Part shown: piece by piece, positions 33,153 to 42,252 of the stretch
How the letters are laid out: each line of letters begins with the position of its first letter
How positions within the stretch are numbered: position 1 is the stretch's first letter
Source: JAWCLZ01 sp038850275
Lineage (GTDB): Archaea; Halobacteriota; JAWCLZ01
Direction of reading: 5' to 3'
Length of the DNA: 45,187 bases
Assembly: GCA_038850275.1 (NCBI GenBank)
Contig: JAWCLZ010000010.1
Coordinates: 1 to 45,187 of the forward strand
Notes under the pieces: model-generated
The model's input: the letters and a program-made list of their open reading frames with translations, nothing else
Database searches by the model: none
What the model was told of the DNA's origin: nothing
Made by a program: the position numbers and the translations under genes

Positions 33153-34238
33153 ATGATAACGAAGGAAGATGTGAATAAAATATTGAGCAAATATGACTTG
33201 AAAAAACTATGCATAGGGACAATTGGCTCTCATTCAGCTTTGAATATTTTGAAGGGGGCAAAGGAAGAGGGCTTTAAAACTGTTTGCATCTGCAAAGAAA
33301 GCGATTCCATAGTTTATAAAAAGTTTGCAGTGGCAGATGAGATAATTCACATTAATGAATTTTCTGAATTACTGAAAGAGGATATACAGGATAAACTCAG
33401 GAAATTAAACACAGTGCTTATTCCACATGGTTCCTTTACAGCATATTTAAGCACGGAACAGCTAACCCAGAGCCTCCATGTACCAATGTTTGGAAATCGA
33501 AAGTTACTTCACTTCGAAGCAGTGCGGGAGAAGCAAGAGCAATGGCTGAGGAAAGCTGGGCTTCGATTGCCAAAGACCTTTAAAAAACCAGAGGAAATCG
33601 ATCGCTTAATCATAGCTAAACTCCCTGGAGCTAAAGGCGGGAAGGGTTATTTTCTCGCTGCTTCATTTGAATCCTTTCAACGGAAAGTTAAGCAAATGAT
33701 CGACCGCGGGCTGCTAACCAAAGCTGATGTTGATAATATATATCTCCAGGAGTACATCTTAGGCGTTAATGTCTATCCTCATTATTTTTCCTCTCCATTG
33801 GAAAACGAGGTGGAATTCTTTGGGGTGGATAAGCGCTATGAATCAGCGGTGGATATCATTGGAAGAATACCCGCTGCCGAGCAGCTTGAGATAGATATCG
33901 CTCCAACATATACCATCGTGGGAAACTTTCCATTGACTCTTCGAGAATCCCTTCTCTCTGAATTAATGAGAATGGGCGACAATGTGCAAAAAATAGCTAT
34001 GGAACTATCTAGTCCTGGGATAATCGGGCCTTTTTGCTTGGAAATTGCTATAACAGATAATTTGGAGATTTACACATTTGAGATTTCAGCGAGAATCGTT
34101 GCAGGGACAAATGTTGGAATTGGGACATCACCCTATGCCTATCTCAAGTATGGTGAAGGAATGTATATGGGTAGAAGAATAGCTAGAGAGATTAAAATGG
34201 CTTTAAAGCAAAAGAGGATTCAAGATGTACTTACGTGA
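33153..34238 (+). CDS. purP: FAICAR synthetase (formate-dependent PurP)
   Basis: PurP makes FAICAR from AICAR, formate and ATP, replacing the folate-dependent PurH step in archaea. The 361-residue protein has the ATP-grasp loop AKLPGAKGGKGYF (residues 155-167), TIGSHSALNILKGAKEEGF at the N-terminus and LEIAITDNLEIYTFEISAR in the metal-binding half. The start is ATG 33153, two bases after the upstream paralogue. The pair arose by duplication. It is the last gene of the purine operon, and is followed within 11 bases by a broken macro-domain gene. Confidence 0.93.
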   Translation: MITKEDVNKILSKYDLKKLCIGTIGSHSALNILKGAKEEGFKTVCICKESDSIVYKKFAVADEIIHINEFSELLKEDIQDKLRKLNTVLIPHGSFTAYLSTEQLTQSLHVPMFGNRKLLHFEAVREKQEQWLRKAGLRLPKTFKKPEEIDRLIIAKLPGAKGGKGYFLAASFESFQRKVKQMIDRGLLTKADVDNIYLQEYILGVNVYPHYFSSPLENEVEFFGVDKRYESAVDIIGRIPAAEQLEIDIAPTYTIVGNFPLTLRESLLSELMRMGDNVQKIAMELSSPGIIGPFCLEIAITDNLEIYTFEISARIVAGTNVGIGTSPYAYLKYGEGMYMGRRIAREIKMALKQKRIQDVLT

Positions 34239-34249
34239 GAGGAATAGGG

Positions 34250-34403
34250 ATGAAGAGGATGATTAAAAATTCCATTTTAGAATTGGTGGAGGGAGATATT
34301 GCTGAGATGAAACCGATGCTATTGTTAATGCTGTAATTCTTATTTAAAGCACGGTGGAGGAGTGGCTGGAGCAATTTTGAGGAAAGGCGGAGTGATATTT
34401 TAG
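34250..34403 (+). pseudogene. Frameshifted macro-domain (ADP-ribose-binding) gene, truncated
   Basis: From ATG 34250 the first frame gives NSILELVEGDIAEM, then it shifts to DAIVNAV, then to YLKHGGGVAGAILRKGGV ending in TAG 34401-34403. These pieces are the core N-terminal motifs of macro domains (GDI...DAIVNAAN...GGGVAGAI). The rest of the roughly 170-residue protein is absent. It may once have been a co-transcribed gene behind purP. Confidence 0.8.
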
Positions 34404-34957
34404 CTAAATAATTTGATTAAATTCTTCAGTTCCTGAATTTTCAAGTGGAAATAAAGGTTAAACATATATGTTTACTTAAATTGGCTCTCGAAGAAATAAT
34501 TTTAGCTCTCGACGAATAATAAAAGTGGAAATAAAGCTTTTTAGGGGCTATATGTTAAGACATCGACAAAAGTTGTACTTGCTCGTCAAGATTTTTTTCT
34601 TTCCCTACTTGGCAAGCGGAATTGCCTGTGTTGCTTGGAATTTTATTCCTTCTTCTCACCAAGACATTTTTTATGGTTTGAATCGCCACCACTTTGCGCC
34701 TCGCGCTTAAGAAAATACTTAGCATTGTTAATTGCAATTTCCACCTGATCGCGCTGGGCAATATCTTGATAAATCACCTTCACCTGATCCACGATACCCT
34801 CATCTCCCTTCTGAGCAAGATGACCCCATTTGGATGCGGCAAATATGAAGCGATAGTTTGATTAAGCTAATGTCTGCCTATCGATAATATGATCAATATT
34901 TCACAGCGTTAATCGAAATCTTAAATAACCAAGAAGTAAACATAACCTTGACCCTGC
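34404..34957. other. 554-base gap after the macro-domain remnant
   Basis: No intact gene is seen. It contains a 14-base direct repeat AAGTGGAAATAAAG (34443-34456 and 34523-34536) with shorter GCTCTCGA repeats between them (34484-34491, 34505-34512), a minus-strand protein remnant (34643-34861) and, from about 34880, AT-rich DNA that probably holds the promoter of the giant surface protein gene. Confidence 0.5.
34643..34861 (-). pseudogene. C-terminal remnant of an unidentified protein
   Basis: A 72-codon open frame without a suitable start reads RFIFAASKWGHLAQKGDEG, IVDQVKVIYQDIAQRDQ and EIAINNAKYFLKREAQ, ending at TAA 34643. The composition is like a real helical protein and not like a shadow frame, but I do not know the family and the N-terminus is cut off by a stop. 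It may have been part of a larger gene lost in this gap. Confidence 0.5.
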
Positions 34958-37900
34958 ATGGATGATACAATCACCATCCAAGGGGAACATTCGGATGAAG
35001 TTCTGAATCCTAGCAAAAACGAGAGGTATAGAAAGCACAAGTTTGGCAACAGCTTAGCCATTATATTAATTGGATTTTTTCTAGTTTTATTGTCCATTTC
35101 TTCGATCTCCGTTGAAGCAGAAACACTTTGTTCTTACGCTGGGCCAGATGTATCAAAGGATTTGCTGAGATTAACAAACCTCAGCGTGACTGGACCGTTG
35201 TCTCTAAGAGAAGGAGATGTAATCACAGTAAAATTCACCCTTCAAAATTATGGGCAATACAATTTAAATTTAGGAGCTAAAGGAATTTTTGCAGCTGCTA
35301 GAGATCCTAATAATTATGATACTTCTTTTGGATTTTCCTATACTAACACAGTTTTAAAACCAGGTGAAAGCAGAACAATTCTAGTAACTAGAGTTTTAGA
35401 TAAAGGAGGGACTTGGAAGATCTGGCCATCTTATCACCTTACTTTCGCAGGCGCGCCGGAAAAATTTGGGCCTGAGGAGTGGCATGTTTGCACATTGCAA
35501 GTTGCCAAGCTAATAAAGGATTCCGATGGAGATGGAATACCGGATGAGAAAGACAACTGTCCAAGTATATATAATCCAGATCAAAGAGACACAAATGGAA
35601 ATGGCATTGGAGATGCTTGCGAGAGAGATACCACACCACCCGCAGTTAGCATTATACATAGCCCAAGCCCTGTAACGGTTACTTCAAACATCACCTTCAC
35701 AGTCATCGCAACGGATAATGAGGCTGTTGCTCGAATTGTGATTTATATTAATGGCATTTCTGCCCACACTTGTATTCCAGAATACTTTGAAAGAGATAAT
35801 TTCTGGCAATGCGTGTGGCACGCAGGAAGATTTCCAGCTGGAAATTTAACTTATAGAGCTGAAGCTTTTGATTCTTCCAACAATAGAGGTGTTTCTAGCG
35901 AGAGAACGATTGAAGTTAAAGCTCTTGAGTTAGTACCACCTTCACCTGGAGAAGAAGCTCGACCAAAAGTAGAAGTGCCTTGTACAATCTCAGGCAAACT
36001 TTTAGATTTTAAATATCTATCAAAAACAGTTCGAGTATTATTCTGTGAAGCCGAAGTAATACCAGGTGGTTGTTTATCCATACCACCATATACTTGCTTC
36101 CCCTCAAGCTATGCTTGCAAGCGCGGCGGGGCTATATGGTATGAGAATGTGAGTAGACTCTCAACGACCGAAGAAGATTATGGATTCCCTGGTCCTATGT
36201 ATTACCAAGCTCAAGTTGCTTGTAATGGCAGTTATTTAATACAGCCGGTTTTTCAACCATTTGAAGACGAATGTGAATGGCAGGGGAGATGGATACCTAC
36301 GAAAAGCAATTTTGTTAATATGAGCGGCATGCCGCAGAGCGATTATGATTTCAAATTCATACCTCTTGAGCTGAGAGAACCCTCGATTACAGAAATAAAG
36401 GTTCCTGAAAATTTAAGTGGTCTTTTAAATGAACGCACAGTTATAACTGTAAAAGCAAGCGATGATAGTGGGATTAAGGGAATAAAATTCAGGGGCAATG
36501 TAACTGCTATTGGCTTTGTTTCAGATGAAGAGGGTCCATTACCAGGGATTACTGTACCTAATCGCACCACATTTTTGAATTTATATAAGGAATGTAATAA
36601 TTCGCAGTGCGATGTTAATCTTACTGGAATTTCTGGGTATCCAAATTTTACTAAGATGGAATTAAATCTTTCAATCCAGGTTTGTGATGCAGCTGGAAAT
36701 AGAATGAGAACAAATTACCAAAAAATATACAAGCAAGAAGCTGAGCTGGACATTATTTCAGCAGAACCTGTCCAAGTTATTTATGGCGCTCCTCTAGTCA
36801 AAGGAAAAGCAACTGCGTTTAAGGTTAAAATAAGAACAATGGCACAATATGGTCCTGTTGAAGCTAAAATCAGATTAATTTTGCCAACAGATCAATGGAG
36901 CACTGTTAACCGATCTGGCTGTTATAGTGTAGTGCTTCCGCCAAGTGAGTTGAACAAAGATACGTTTGGCCCAATAAAAATTCCCGGACAGAAAGGACTA
37001 ATCGCCGGAAAGATAATTGAATTAATGGTTCCTATAATTCCATCGTGGCAAAAAAATATGACCGGTATTTACGGTGGATTAATACAAGGAAGGTGTATTA
37101 GCGGAATCTGTGGTCCAGATGTGCGAATTCTGCCTTATCCCGATGCAGATAAAGTCAGTTTTGCTGTGCAAATAGATCCTGAAAATGAAATCAAAGAGAT
37201 CAATGAAACTAATACTTTTAATTCGCCAAATTATGATGTAGTTAAAACGCGTACTTGGAGATTTTTAGTTGTACCTTATCAGGATGGTAATGGCTGTGCA
37301 CCTTACAGAGAGAACGTTGAGGCGGGAATAAAAAAATATTTAGAATATTTATTGGCCGTTTATCCAATTGGAGATAGCAAATTAGAATACGCTTTTGCAG
37401 TTGCTCCCTATAGCGAAACATGTATTCATAATCGCAGTTTGACTTGTGAATATGTATATTCACAGTATTATAGGGGCAGATCTTACTCGGTAGGCAACAA
37501 TCATGACCTTCGTGAAAGAACAGCCAGATTAGCCATCTCAGAAGGATATGATTTTGGCATCGCTGTTACTTGTGGTACCGGTGGGCAGGCAGGTTATAAT
37601 CTTATGGCAGTCACTATGGGTGATTCAGCTATAGAAGAAGTTTTTGCTCACGAGTTTAACCATGCTGTTGCACCTGTAAGCGATATTTACTCTTTAGACT
37701 GTTATGGCAGTTGGGATGAAAGTTATTGTGAATTACCTGATGGCGATAGATTTTATTGCTGTTGGCAGAAATTTAACGAAGAAAAAGAAGAGAAAATAAG
37801 TCATGGTATTAATCCAAAGCAAGGTTGCATCATTGATTGTGGTCAAGATGAGACTGTATGCGACCCTGGTTGTTGTCGTTCAAGATGCGCAAGCGAATGT

Positions 37901-38872
37901 GGGCGAAGAGGAGGAACAGTCTATTCTACCCCTGATCAGCGAATAAATCTACCAGCAGCCAATGGTTTTTGGGTCAATAAATGGATTAAAAAAGAAGGCA
38001 AACAATATTTCATGGACGGTCCGCGAGGTAACAATTGGATCTCTGCTCGAAGCGTTAGAGAAGAAGGATATTACTTCTGTCCTACTACGATATACGTTGA
38101 TTACGACGGATATCTAAATATGCTAAACCACACACGATTTGTTAGTGACGTTGATCCAGAAGGATTGCTGGTTAGTGGTATGATTAACAAAAATGGCACT
38201 GTTAAGCTTGACCCATTTATTTATTTGCCAGAAACACTTTTAGATCTCGAACCAGGGAAAAAAGGAGATTATTATTTCGTTTTATTAGATAAAGATAATA
38301 AGGTTTTAAGTAAGTTAGGTTTTAATGTTTCTTTTTATCAACCCGATCCTTACGGCGGACCAATCGACGAAGTAGGTTTTGTCTATAGAATTGAATGGAT
38401 AAATGGGACAAAAAGAATAGAGCTCCAAGACAAAAATGGTAATTTGCTAACAAGTAGAGAGGTTTCAGAGAACAAGCCGGAAATTAAGGTTATTTATCCA
38501 AATGGCGGAGAGGTTTTTGCAAGAGGCGAGCAAATGAAGATAAGATGGGAGGCAAGCGATAAAGATGGAGATCCCTTATCTTATTCTTTAGCATTGAGCA
38601 GCGATGGGAAGACGTGGCTGCCTATCGAAATCGATGTTAAGAATAAGGAGTATGAGTTGAATACTTTAGGATTAGAAGAGGGAGAGTACTTAGTAAGAGT
38701 TAGAGCCACAGATGGCGTTAATACAGCTGAGGATACCTCTGATGGGATGTTTAGCATTAAACTTGAAAAACCAGTGGAAATTTCAATACAATTAATAGCA
38801 ACAATTATTAGCGCGGTCATTGGAATAAGTATAATAATTCTTGTATTAATGAGAAGGCTGAAAAGAAAATAG
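34958..38872 (+). CDS. Very large secreted, membrane-anchored M64-like metallopeptidase
   Basis: The 1304-residue protein has a signal/anchor helix near residues 30-52, then Ig/CARDB-like repeats. A thrombospondin-3-type calcium region (about 188-224, DSDGDGIPDEKDNC then DTNGNGIGDACERD), a cysteine-rich part, further Ig-like domains and a peptidase domain follow. The zinc motif is HEFNH at 898-902, with a third ligand D909, in the same spacing as the M64 IgA-peptidase-like family. A fibronectin-like domain (KPEIKVIYPNGGEVFARGE) and a C-terminal membrane helix ending RRLKRK follow. Many N-x-S/T sites suggest glycosylation. It is probably a cell-surface protease or adhesin. Its codon use looks more uniform and less GAG/AGG-biased than its neighbours, hinting at transfer. 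Neighbours are gene remnants on both sides. Confidence 0.85.
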   Translation: MDDTITIQGEHSDEVLNPSKNERYRKHKFGNSLAIILIGFFLVLLSISSISVEAETLCSYAGPDVSKDLLRLTNLSVTGPLSLREGDVITVKFTLQNYGQYNLNLGAKGIFAAARDPNNYDTSFGFSYTNTVLKPGESRTILVTRVLDKGGTWKIWPSYHLTFAGAPEKFGPEEWHVCTLQVAKLIKDSDGDGIPDEKDNCPSIYNPDQRDTNGNGIGDACERDTTPPAVSIIHSPSPVTVTSNITFTVIATDNEAVARIVIYINGISAHTCIPEYFERDNFWQCVWHAGRFPAGNLTYRAEAFDSSNNRGVSSERTIEVKALELVPPSPGEEARPKVEVPCTISGKLLDFKYLSKTVRVLFCEAEVIPGGCLSIPPYTCFPSSYACKRGGAIWYENVSRLSTTEEDYGFPGPMYYQAQVACNGSYLIQPVFQPFEDECEWQGRWIPTKSNFVNMSGMPQSDYDFKFIPLELREPSITEIKVPENLSGLLNERTVITVKASDDSGIKGIKFRGNVTAIGFVSDEEGPLPGITVPNRTTFLNLYKECNNSQCDVNLTGISGYPNFTKMELNLSIQVCDAAGNRMRTNYQKIYKQEAELDIISAEPVQVIYGAPLVKGKATAFKVKIRTMAQYGPVEAKIRLILPTDQWSTVNRSGCYSVVLPPSELNKDTFGPIKIPGQKGLIAGKIIELMVPIIPSWQKNMTGIYGGLIQGRCISGICGPDVRILPYPDADKVSFAVQIDPENEIKEINETNTFNSPNYDVVKTRTWRFLVVPYQDGNGCAPYRENVEAGIKKYLEYLLAVYPIGDSKLEYAFAVAPYSETCIHNRSLTCEYVYSQYYRGRSYSVGNNHDLRERTARLAISEGYDFGIAVTCGTGGQAGYNLMAVTMGDSAIEEVFAHEFNHAVAPVSDIYSLDCYGSWDESYCELPDGDRFYCCWQKFNEEKEEKISHGINPKQGCIIDCGQDETVCDPGCCRSRCASECGRRGGTVYSTPDQRINLPAANGFWVNKWIKKEGKQYFMDGPRGNNWISARSVREEGYYFCPTTIYVDYDGYLNMLNHTRFVSDVDPEGLLVSGMINKNGTVKLDPFIYLPETLLDLEPGKKGDYYFVLLDKDNKVLSKLGFNVSFYQPDPYGGPIDEVGFVYRIEWINGTKRIELQDKNGNLLTSREVSENKPEIKVIYPNGGEVFARGEQMKIRWEASDKDGDPLSYSLALSSDGKTWLPIEIDVKNKEYELNTLGLEEGEYLVRVRATDGVNTAEDTSDGMFSIKLEKPVEISIQLIATIISAVIGISIIILVLMRRLKRK

Positions 38873-38932
38873 CTATTTATAAGATTTGATACAAATGAGT
38901 CATAATGATGTAAAGGGATTAACCTACTTTAT

Positions 38933-39067
38933 ATGTCATTTAAATGTTTGATCTGCGGTAGGGAATTTAACAGGAAGACAAAGAGAAATATAAGTGCCAA
39001 CTTCGAGAAAAGACATAAATTGAAGCGTCCAAGGATAAGTATCCATTACATTCAAGTTGGATACTAA
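38933..39067 (+). CDS. 44-residue zinc-finger-like protein
   Basis: ATG 38933 begins MSFKCLICGREFNRKTKR, with a CxxC pair followed by a basic region, a possible histidine pair (KRHKLKRP) and SIHYIQVGY at the end. The C2H2-like shape suggests nucleic-acid binding, but too little is left to name a family. It could be a detached piece of a mobile-element protein because it stands between the giant gene and the transposase remnant. Confidence 0.45.
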   Translation: MSFKCLICGREFNRKTKRNISANFEKRHKLKRPRISIHYIQVGY

Positions 39068-39131
39068 ACTTTTGCGATTTTAGGAAAATTATAAGATTAA
39101 TTTGATAATAATAATTTTTTGGGATGGATTA

Positions 39132-39400
39132 ATGTTACCGGTAGTTGAGTATCCGCAGATGGTTAGAAAGTATGCTCCTTATTTTCAGGAGTTGTTTAGT
39201 TCTCAGCAGTTTAAGCATTTTAGGGAATATCTCAAGGGCTTATAAGTTGTGAAAACATTACTATAGCTGCGATGAATGAGCGATTTGTGGATCGAAATGA
39301 TCAAAGTGCTTTGAATAAATTTCTCACACCGGCTAAGTGGGATGAAATGGAATCAACAAACTAAGGCTTGAATTGCTTCAACGGACTTGGCTAAGTTCTA
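39132..39400 (+). pseudogene. Remnant of an IS701-like DDE transposase
   Basis: From ATG 39132 the frame reads VVEYPQMVRKYAPYFQELF, then SSQQFKHFREYLKGL and a stop. After a shift it gives ENITIAAMNERFVDRND, SALNKFLTPAKWDEM, and a further shift gives NKLRLELLQRTWLSSI. This is the N-terminal region of transposases that start with ...YFtgLivcENKTV...NRFV..rDQSsLNrFLT. The catalytic DDE core is missing. The right end runs into the minus-strand remnant near 39400. Confidence 0.75.
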
Positions 39401-40210
39401 TAAACAGGGCGAAAGTTCGCTACTGGTTTTCAGCGACTCACCAGTCCACCTCTCAAGGTCACTCGCAGTAAACGCCTTATCCTCAAGTTCTCTCATCGCT
39501 GCTTCCACTCGCTCTCGAATTCCTACGCTGCTCCCTCTCATATCCTTAGATCAATATATGCTTCATCTCGCAATTGACTATAAGGCTTAGAGAGCGGCTT
39601 TGCATTTTTCAAAACCACTTCATAAGCCCGCAAAGTACTACCACTCGCGCTACCTAGCATTTGCTTTATCTCCCCTCAGCTATGAATAGAGTTCAAAACT
39701 TGGCCTTTGATATCGATGCAAACTAGTTATTGCATCAACAATTGCATAGATCTTAGGCCTATCACGCTTAATATTAATCGAGTTTCGAACTATTGCTTCG
39801 TCAATTGCATAGGCAAATGGATTTATTACCTCTATCTCTTCGCGCGTGAGAATATCAAGAGCGCACTTAATAACCACGCTCCACCTCTCAACCTCTTCAT
39901 TCATCCAAAGGCTCCTTGGCATGCTCTTGCAAATCTGCTGATATCTCTTAACAACTTCATTTTGCTCAAGTGAAATCTTTGGACTCCACGGTATACACCT
40001 ACTCTCAAACTGCCCCTCAAGTTTAGGCGCGATACTCGAGAATACAACTCCCTCTTAAGATTAACTCAGTTGGTATAGATTCAACTATCCCATCCTCACT
40101 TACCACTTGCTCAACTAAGATCTTGCGTACCTCCCCCTCGCTCAACAGCTGCTTAAAAAGCTCGAAGACCTTATATCTCTCTTCATCTTCCTCGCTGCTC
40201 TAACTCAGTC
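39390..40210 (-). pseudogene. Remnant of a mobile-element primase-helicase
   Basis: On the minus strand two frames give YKVFELFKQLLSEGEVRK, ELILRGSCILEYRA, then after a shift RCIPWSPKISLEQNEVVKRYQ, REEIEVINPFAYAIDEAI, RDRPKIYAIVDAITSLHRYQ, and a later frame gives SGSTLRAYEVVLKNAK and REDVEAAMRELED-like (RERVEAAMRELEDKAFTAS). The order (post-ATPase GP-like strand, ESxEQ, IPFA, LHxYQR, then winged helix) is that of helicase-like replication proteins of integrated archaeal elements. The ATPase part with Walker motifs is missing. The identification is by motif order and is moderate. Confidence 0.6.
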
Positions 40211-40730
40211 ATTCTACTATGCCTGAATAGATGAGGATGCACATTTATCTTCAAACCTGCCTTCTTTGCGAGTCGCACTGTAAGTTGGTATAGTCTATTG
40301 TAAACCATTGCTCCTCCCCCACCAGTTGGTCGGGTGATCCAAAGTGGTGCCTCTGGATCGTCCTTTCTTGGGTGCAGGTTAAGCCATAGTTGTAAATCTG
40401 GGGCATTGAGTCAAAAAGCCTTATTCTTCTCTGCCCAGTTTTAAGGCCATTCTCCCTCCCACGTCTTGGTAGAATTATCACTGCTCCATATCGATCAAAT
40501 TGAATATTCTTAATTTTCAAGCTCAGTAGCTCGCTAGCTCTAAGGCCTGATTCATAAAGTGTGAATATAAGTGCTCGATCTCTTTGATTATCACACACTC
40601 TAAGCATTTTCTTAACATCCTCTAGCGTGAGTAGCTGATCTGGTAATTCTCCTTCCGAGTAGAGATAATTTTGAAGCCTTTAAGAGGGAGCTCGGGAATC
40701 AGCTTCCTGAGTAGCATTTTTTCAACCAAC
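40205..40730 (-). pseudogene. Frameshifted tyrosine recombinase (integrase)
   Basis: Beginning about 40717 the pieces read RKLIPELPLKGFKII, then after a shift GELPDQLLTLEDVKKML, CDNQRDRALIFTLYESGLR, SELLSLKIKNIQFD, and after another shift PDLQLWLNLHPRKDDPEAP, NRLYQLTVRLAKKAGLKIN and HPHLFRHSRMTEL. The HxxR box (HLFRHSR) and the first catalytic arginine (ESGLRASELL) are those of XerC/D-type recombinases, but the N-terminal core-binding domain and the final catalytic tyrosine are missing. It sits back to back with the helicase remnant, as in an integrated element. Confidence 0.8.
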
Positions 40731-40775
40731 AGCTTTTTCTTTTAAAAGATATCAAAAGCAAGAGATGGGGATGAG

Positions 40776-40958
40776 ATGAACGCTAGATCTAAATGCCCTG
40801 AATGCGGCGCATTGCTTCGCATATATCCACATTGGAATAGCTATGCAGGCTGCATAAATCCCGCGTGTCTCAATAATATTCAAAATATCAAGAAGAGAGG
40901 ACTTGTGCAAAGGATGAATGGTGTTCAAAAAACTCTTCAACTGATTTTGCCTAGCTAA
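40776..40958 (+). CDS. Small zinc-ribbon protein next to the integrase remnant
   Basis: The 60-residue protein has CPECGALLRIY followed by GCINPACLNN, a four-cysteine zinc ribbon, then a basic helix. An ATG at 40771 is out of frame; GGGGATGAG lies upstream of 40776. Zinc ribbons of this size occur in integrated elements. It looks intact and may be a survivor of the element or a host gene. Function not assignable. Confidence 0.55.
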   Translation: MNARSKCPECGALLRIYPHWNSYAGCINPACLNNIQNIKKRGLVQRMNGVQKTLQLILPS

Positions 40959-41048
40959 TGTAAATGTAATTGTAATTTCGCTATTTTTATATACGAGAAG
41001 AGAAGAATATATTGATTCGATATATAAATATAATAATGGGTGAATGCT
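40959..41048 (+). promoter_or_regulatory. Promoter and ribosome-binding site of the COG1361 gene
   Basis: TTTTTATATA at about 40985-40994 and TATATAAATATAA near 41020-41032 are TATA-like. GGGTGA at 41038-41043, five bases before GTG 41049, is a good Shine-Dalgarno and decides the start. Exact transcription start not determinable. Confidence 0.5.
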
Positions 41049-42248
41049 GTGAGTAAAAGAATTTTAATATACATTGCAATTTGCTTGGCCTTAATTACTG
41101 GAACTTCCAACGCTCTATACACTCCCCCTGGTGGAGCACTGGTGGTGCAGCAATTGAGATATGATCCCTACCCAGCTATAGCGGGGCAGTATTTGAAATT
41201 ATGGATAAAAGTGGAGAACATTGGCAACTGGGAGGTTGAGGAGGTTATATGTAAATTGGAATCAACCTATCCCTTTTCCCTCGATCCAAATGAAATTGAT
41301 GTTAGAGCAATTGGCAGGCTTCCCGCGCAGCAAGTTGCAATCGTGGACTATCAAGTTAGAGTGGCTCAGGATGCAATTGAAGGTTGGAATGAAATTAATT
41401 TTAAATATAAATATAAGGATACCGACTGGACTACTGCAAAGCTTAGAATTTATGTGAAATCCGAGATACCTGATTTTGCAATAGGTTTAATTCAAAGTTC
41501 GCCTTTAAATTTGATTCCAGATACCGAGAATGCAAAGTTAACAATTGAGATTCAGAATATAGGAAGTGGAAGAGCTGAGATGGTGGTTGCTGAGTTAATT
41601 CTAAGGGAAGGTTTTAAGCCAAGCCAGAGCTATTCTTATAAAGCAAATTTAGGCGCCATTGAAGCCCATTCTTCTAAAAATGCCATTTTCTATATAGATG
41701 TGGATAAATCTCTGCCTCCAGGGAGCTATTTAACTGACTTAATTATAAGATATAAAGAAAAAAATAATATTGAATATAAAAATAAAACCTTGGAATTTGA
41801 ACTCAACGTAAAGCCAACCCCGCTATTTGAAGTGGAAGGCATTGAAACCAGTCGCTCAGAGTTAGCTCAAGGTGATAAAGATGTGACATTGAAACTCAGG
41901 ATCAAAAACACTGGGACAGAAGAAGCCAAGAGCGTAAGCCTGAAATTGCTGAAGCAAGCTGACCAACCTTTTGACTTCAAAGAAAAATATGACTACATTG
42001 GAAATCTAAAGCCAGGTGAAGCTGGAGAAGCAATATTAACTTTTTCAGTTAATAGCGATGCTCGATTGAAGACCTACCTCCTAGATTTGGAAATTAGATA
42101 TACCCTCGAGGATTCCGTTAGAATAGTAGAAAAAACAATACCAATTAAGGTATCTAGAGAAAAAGGACTCCCGGTCTGGCTCTATCTAATTCCAATTTTA
42201 ATAATTCCCGCCGGTATATTTGCCTGGCATAAATGGCGGAGGAAATAA
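41049..42248 (+). CDS. Secreted, membrane-anchored COG1361-type surface protein
   Basis: The 399-residue protein (GTG start) has a signal peptide (MSKRILIYIAICLALITG), three Ig/CARDB-like repeats (each with a GTEEAKSV-, NIGSGRAEM- or NIGNWEVEE-like strand), and a C-terminal membrane helix (WLYLIPILIIPAGIFAW) with a basic tail. COG1361 proteins are archaeal envelope proteins that often stand beside RND/MMPL exporters. Here it precedes PadR and two RND genes with no real gap, so it probably serves as an extracytoplasmic partner or adaptor. Confidence 0.85.
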   Translation: MSKRILIYIAICLALITGTSNALYTPPGGALVVQQLRYDPYPAIAGQYLKLWIKVENIGNWEVEEVICKLESTYPFSLDPNEIDVRAIGRLPAQQVAIVDYQVRVAQDAIEGWNEINFKYKYKDTDWTTAKLRIYVKSEIPDFAIGLIQSSPLNLIPDTENAKLTIEIQNIGSGRAEMVVAELILREGFKPSQSYSYKANLGAIEAHSSKNAIFYIDVDKSLPPGSYLTDLIIRYKEKNNIEYKNKTLEFELNVKPTPLFEVEGIETSRSELAQGDKDVTLKLRIKNTGTEEAKSVSLKLLKQADQPFDFKEKYDYIGNLKPGEAGEAILTFSVNSDARLKTYLLDLEIRYTLEDSVRIVEKTIPIKVSREKGLPVWLYLIPILIIPAGIFAWHKWRRK

Positions 42249-42252
42249 TATA

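Noticed and set aside
34443..34536. Pair of 14-bp direct repeats as a possible CRISPR or iteron
   Set aside because: Only two copies of unequal context and no regular spacing; no cas genes or replication gene nearby.
34525..34710. 61-codon plus-strand open frame
   Set aside because: No ribosome site or known motif, and the minus strand has a more protein-like frame over the same bases.
39707..39973. 88-codon plus-strand open frame
   Set aside because: It is the antisense shadow of the primase-helicase remnant.
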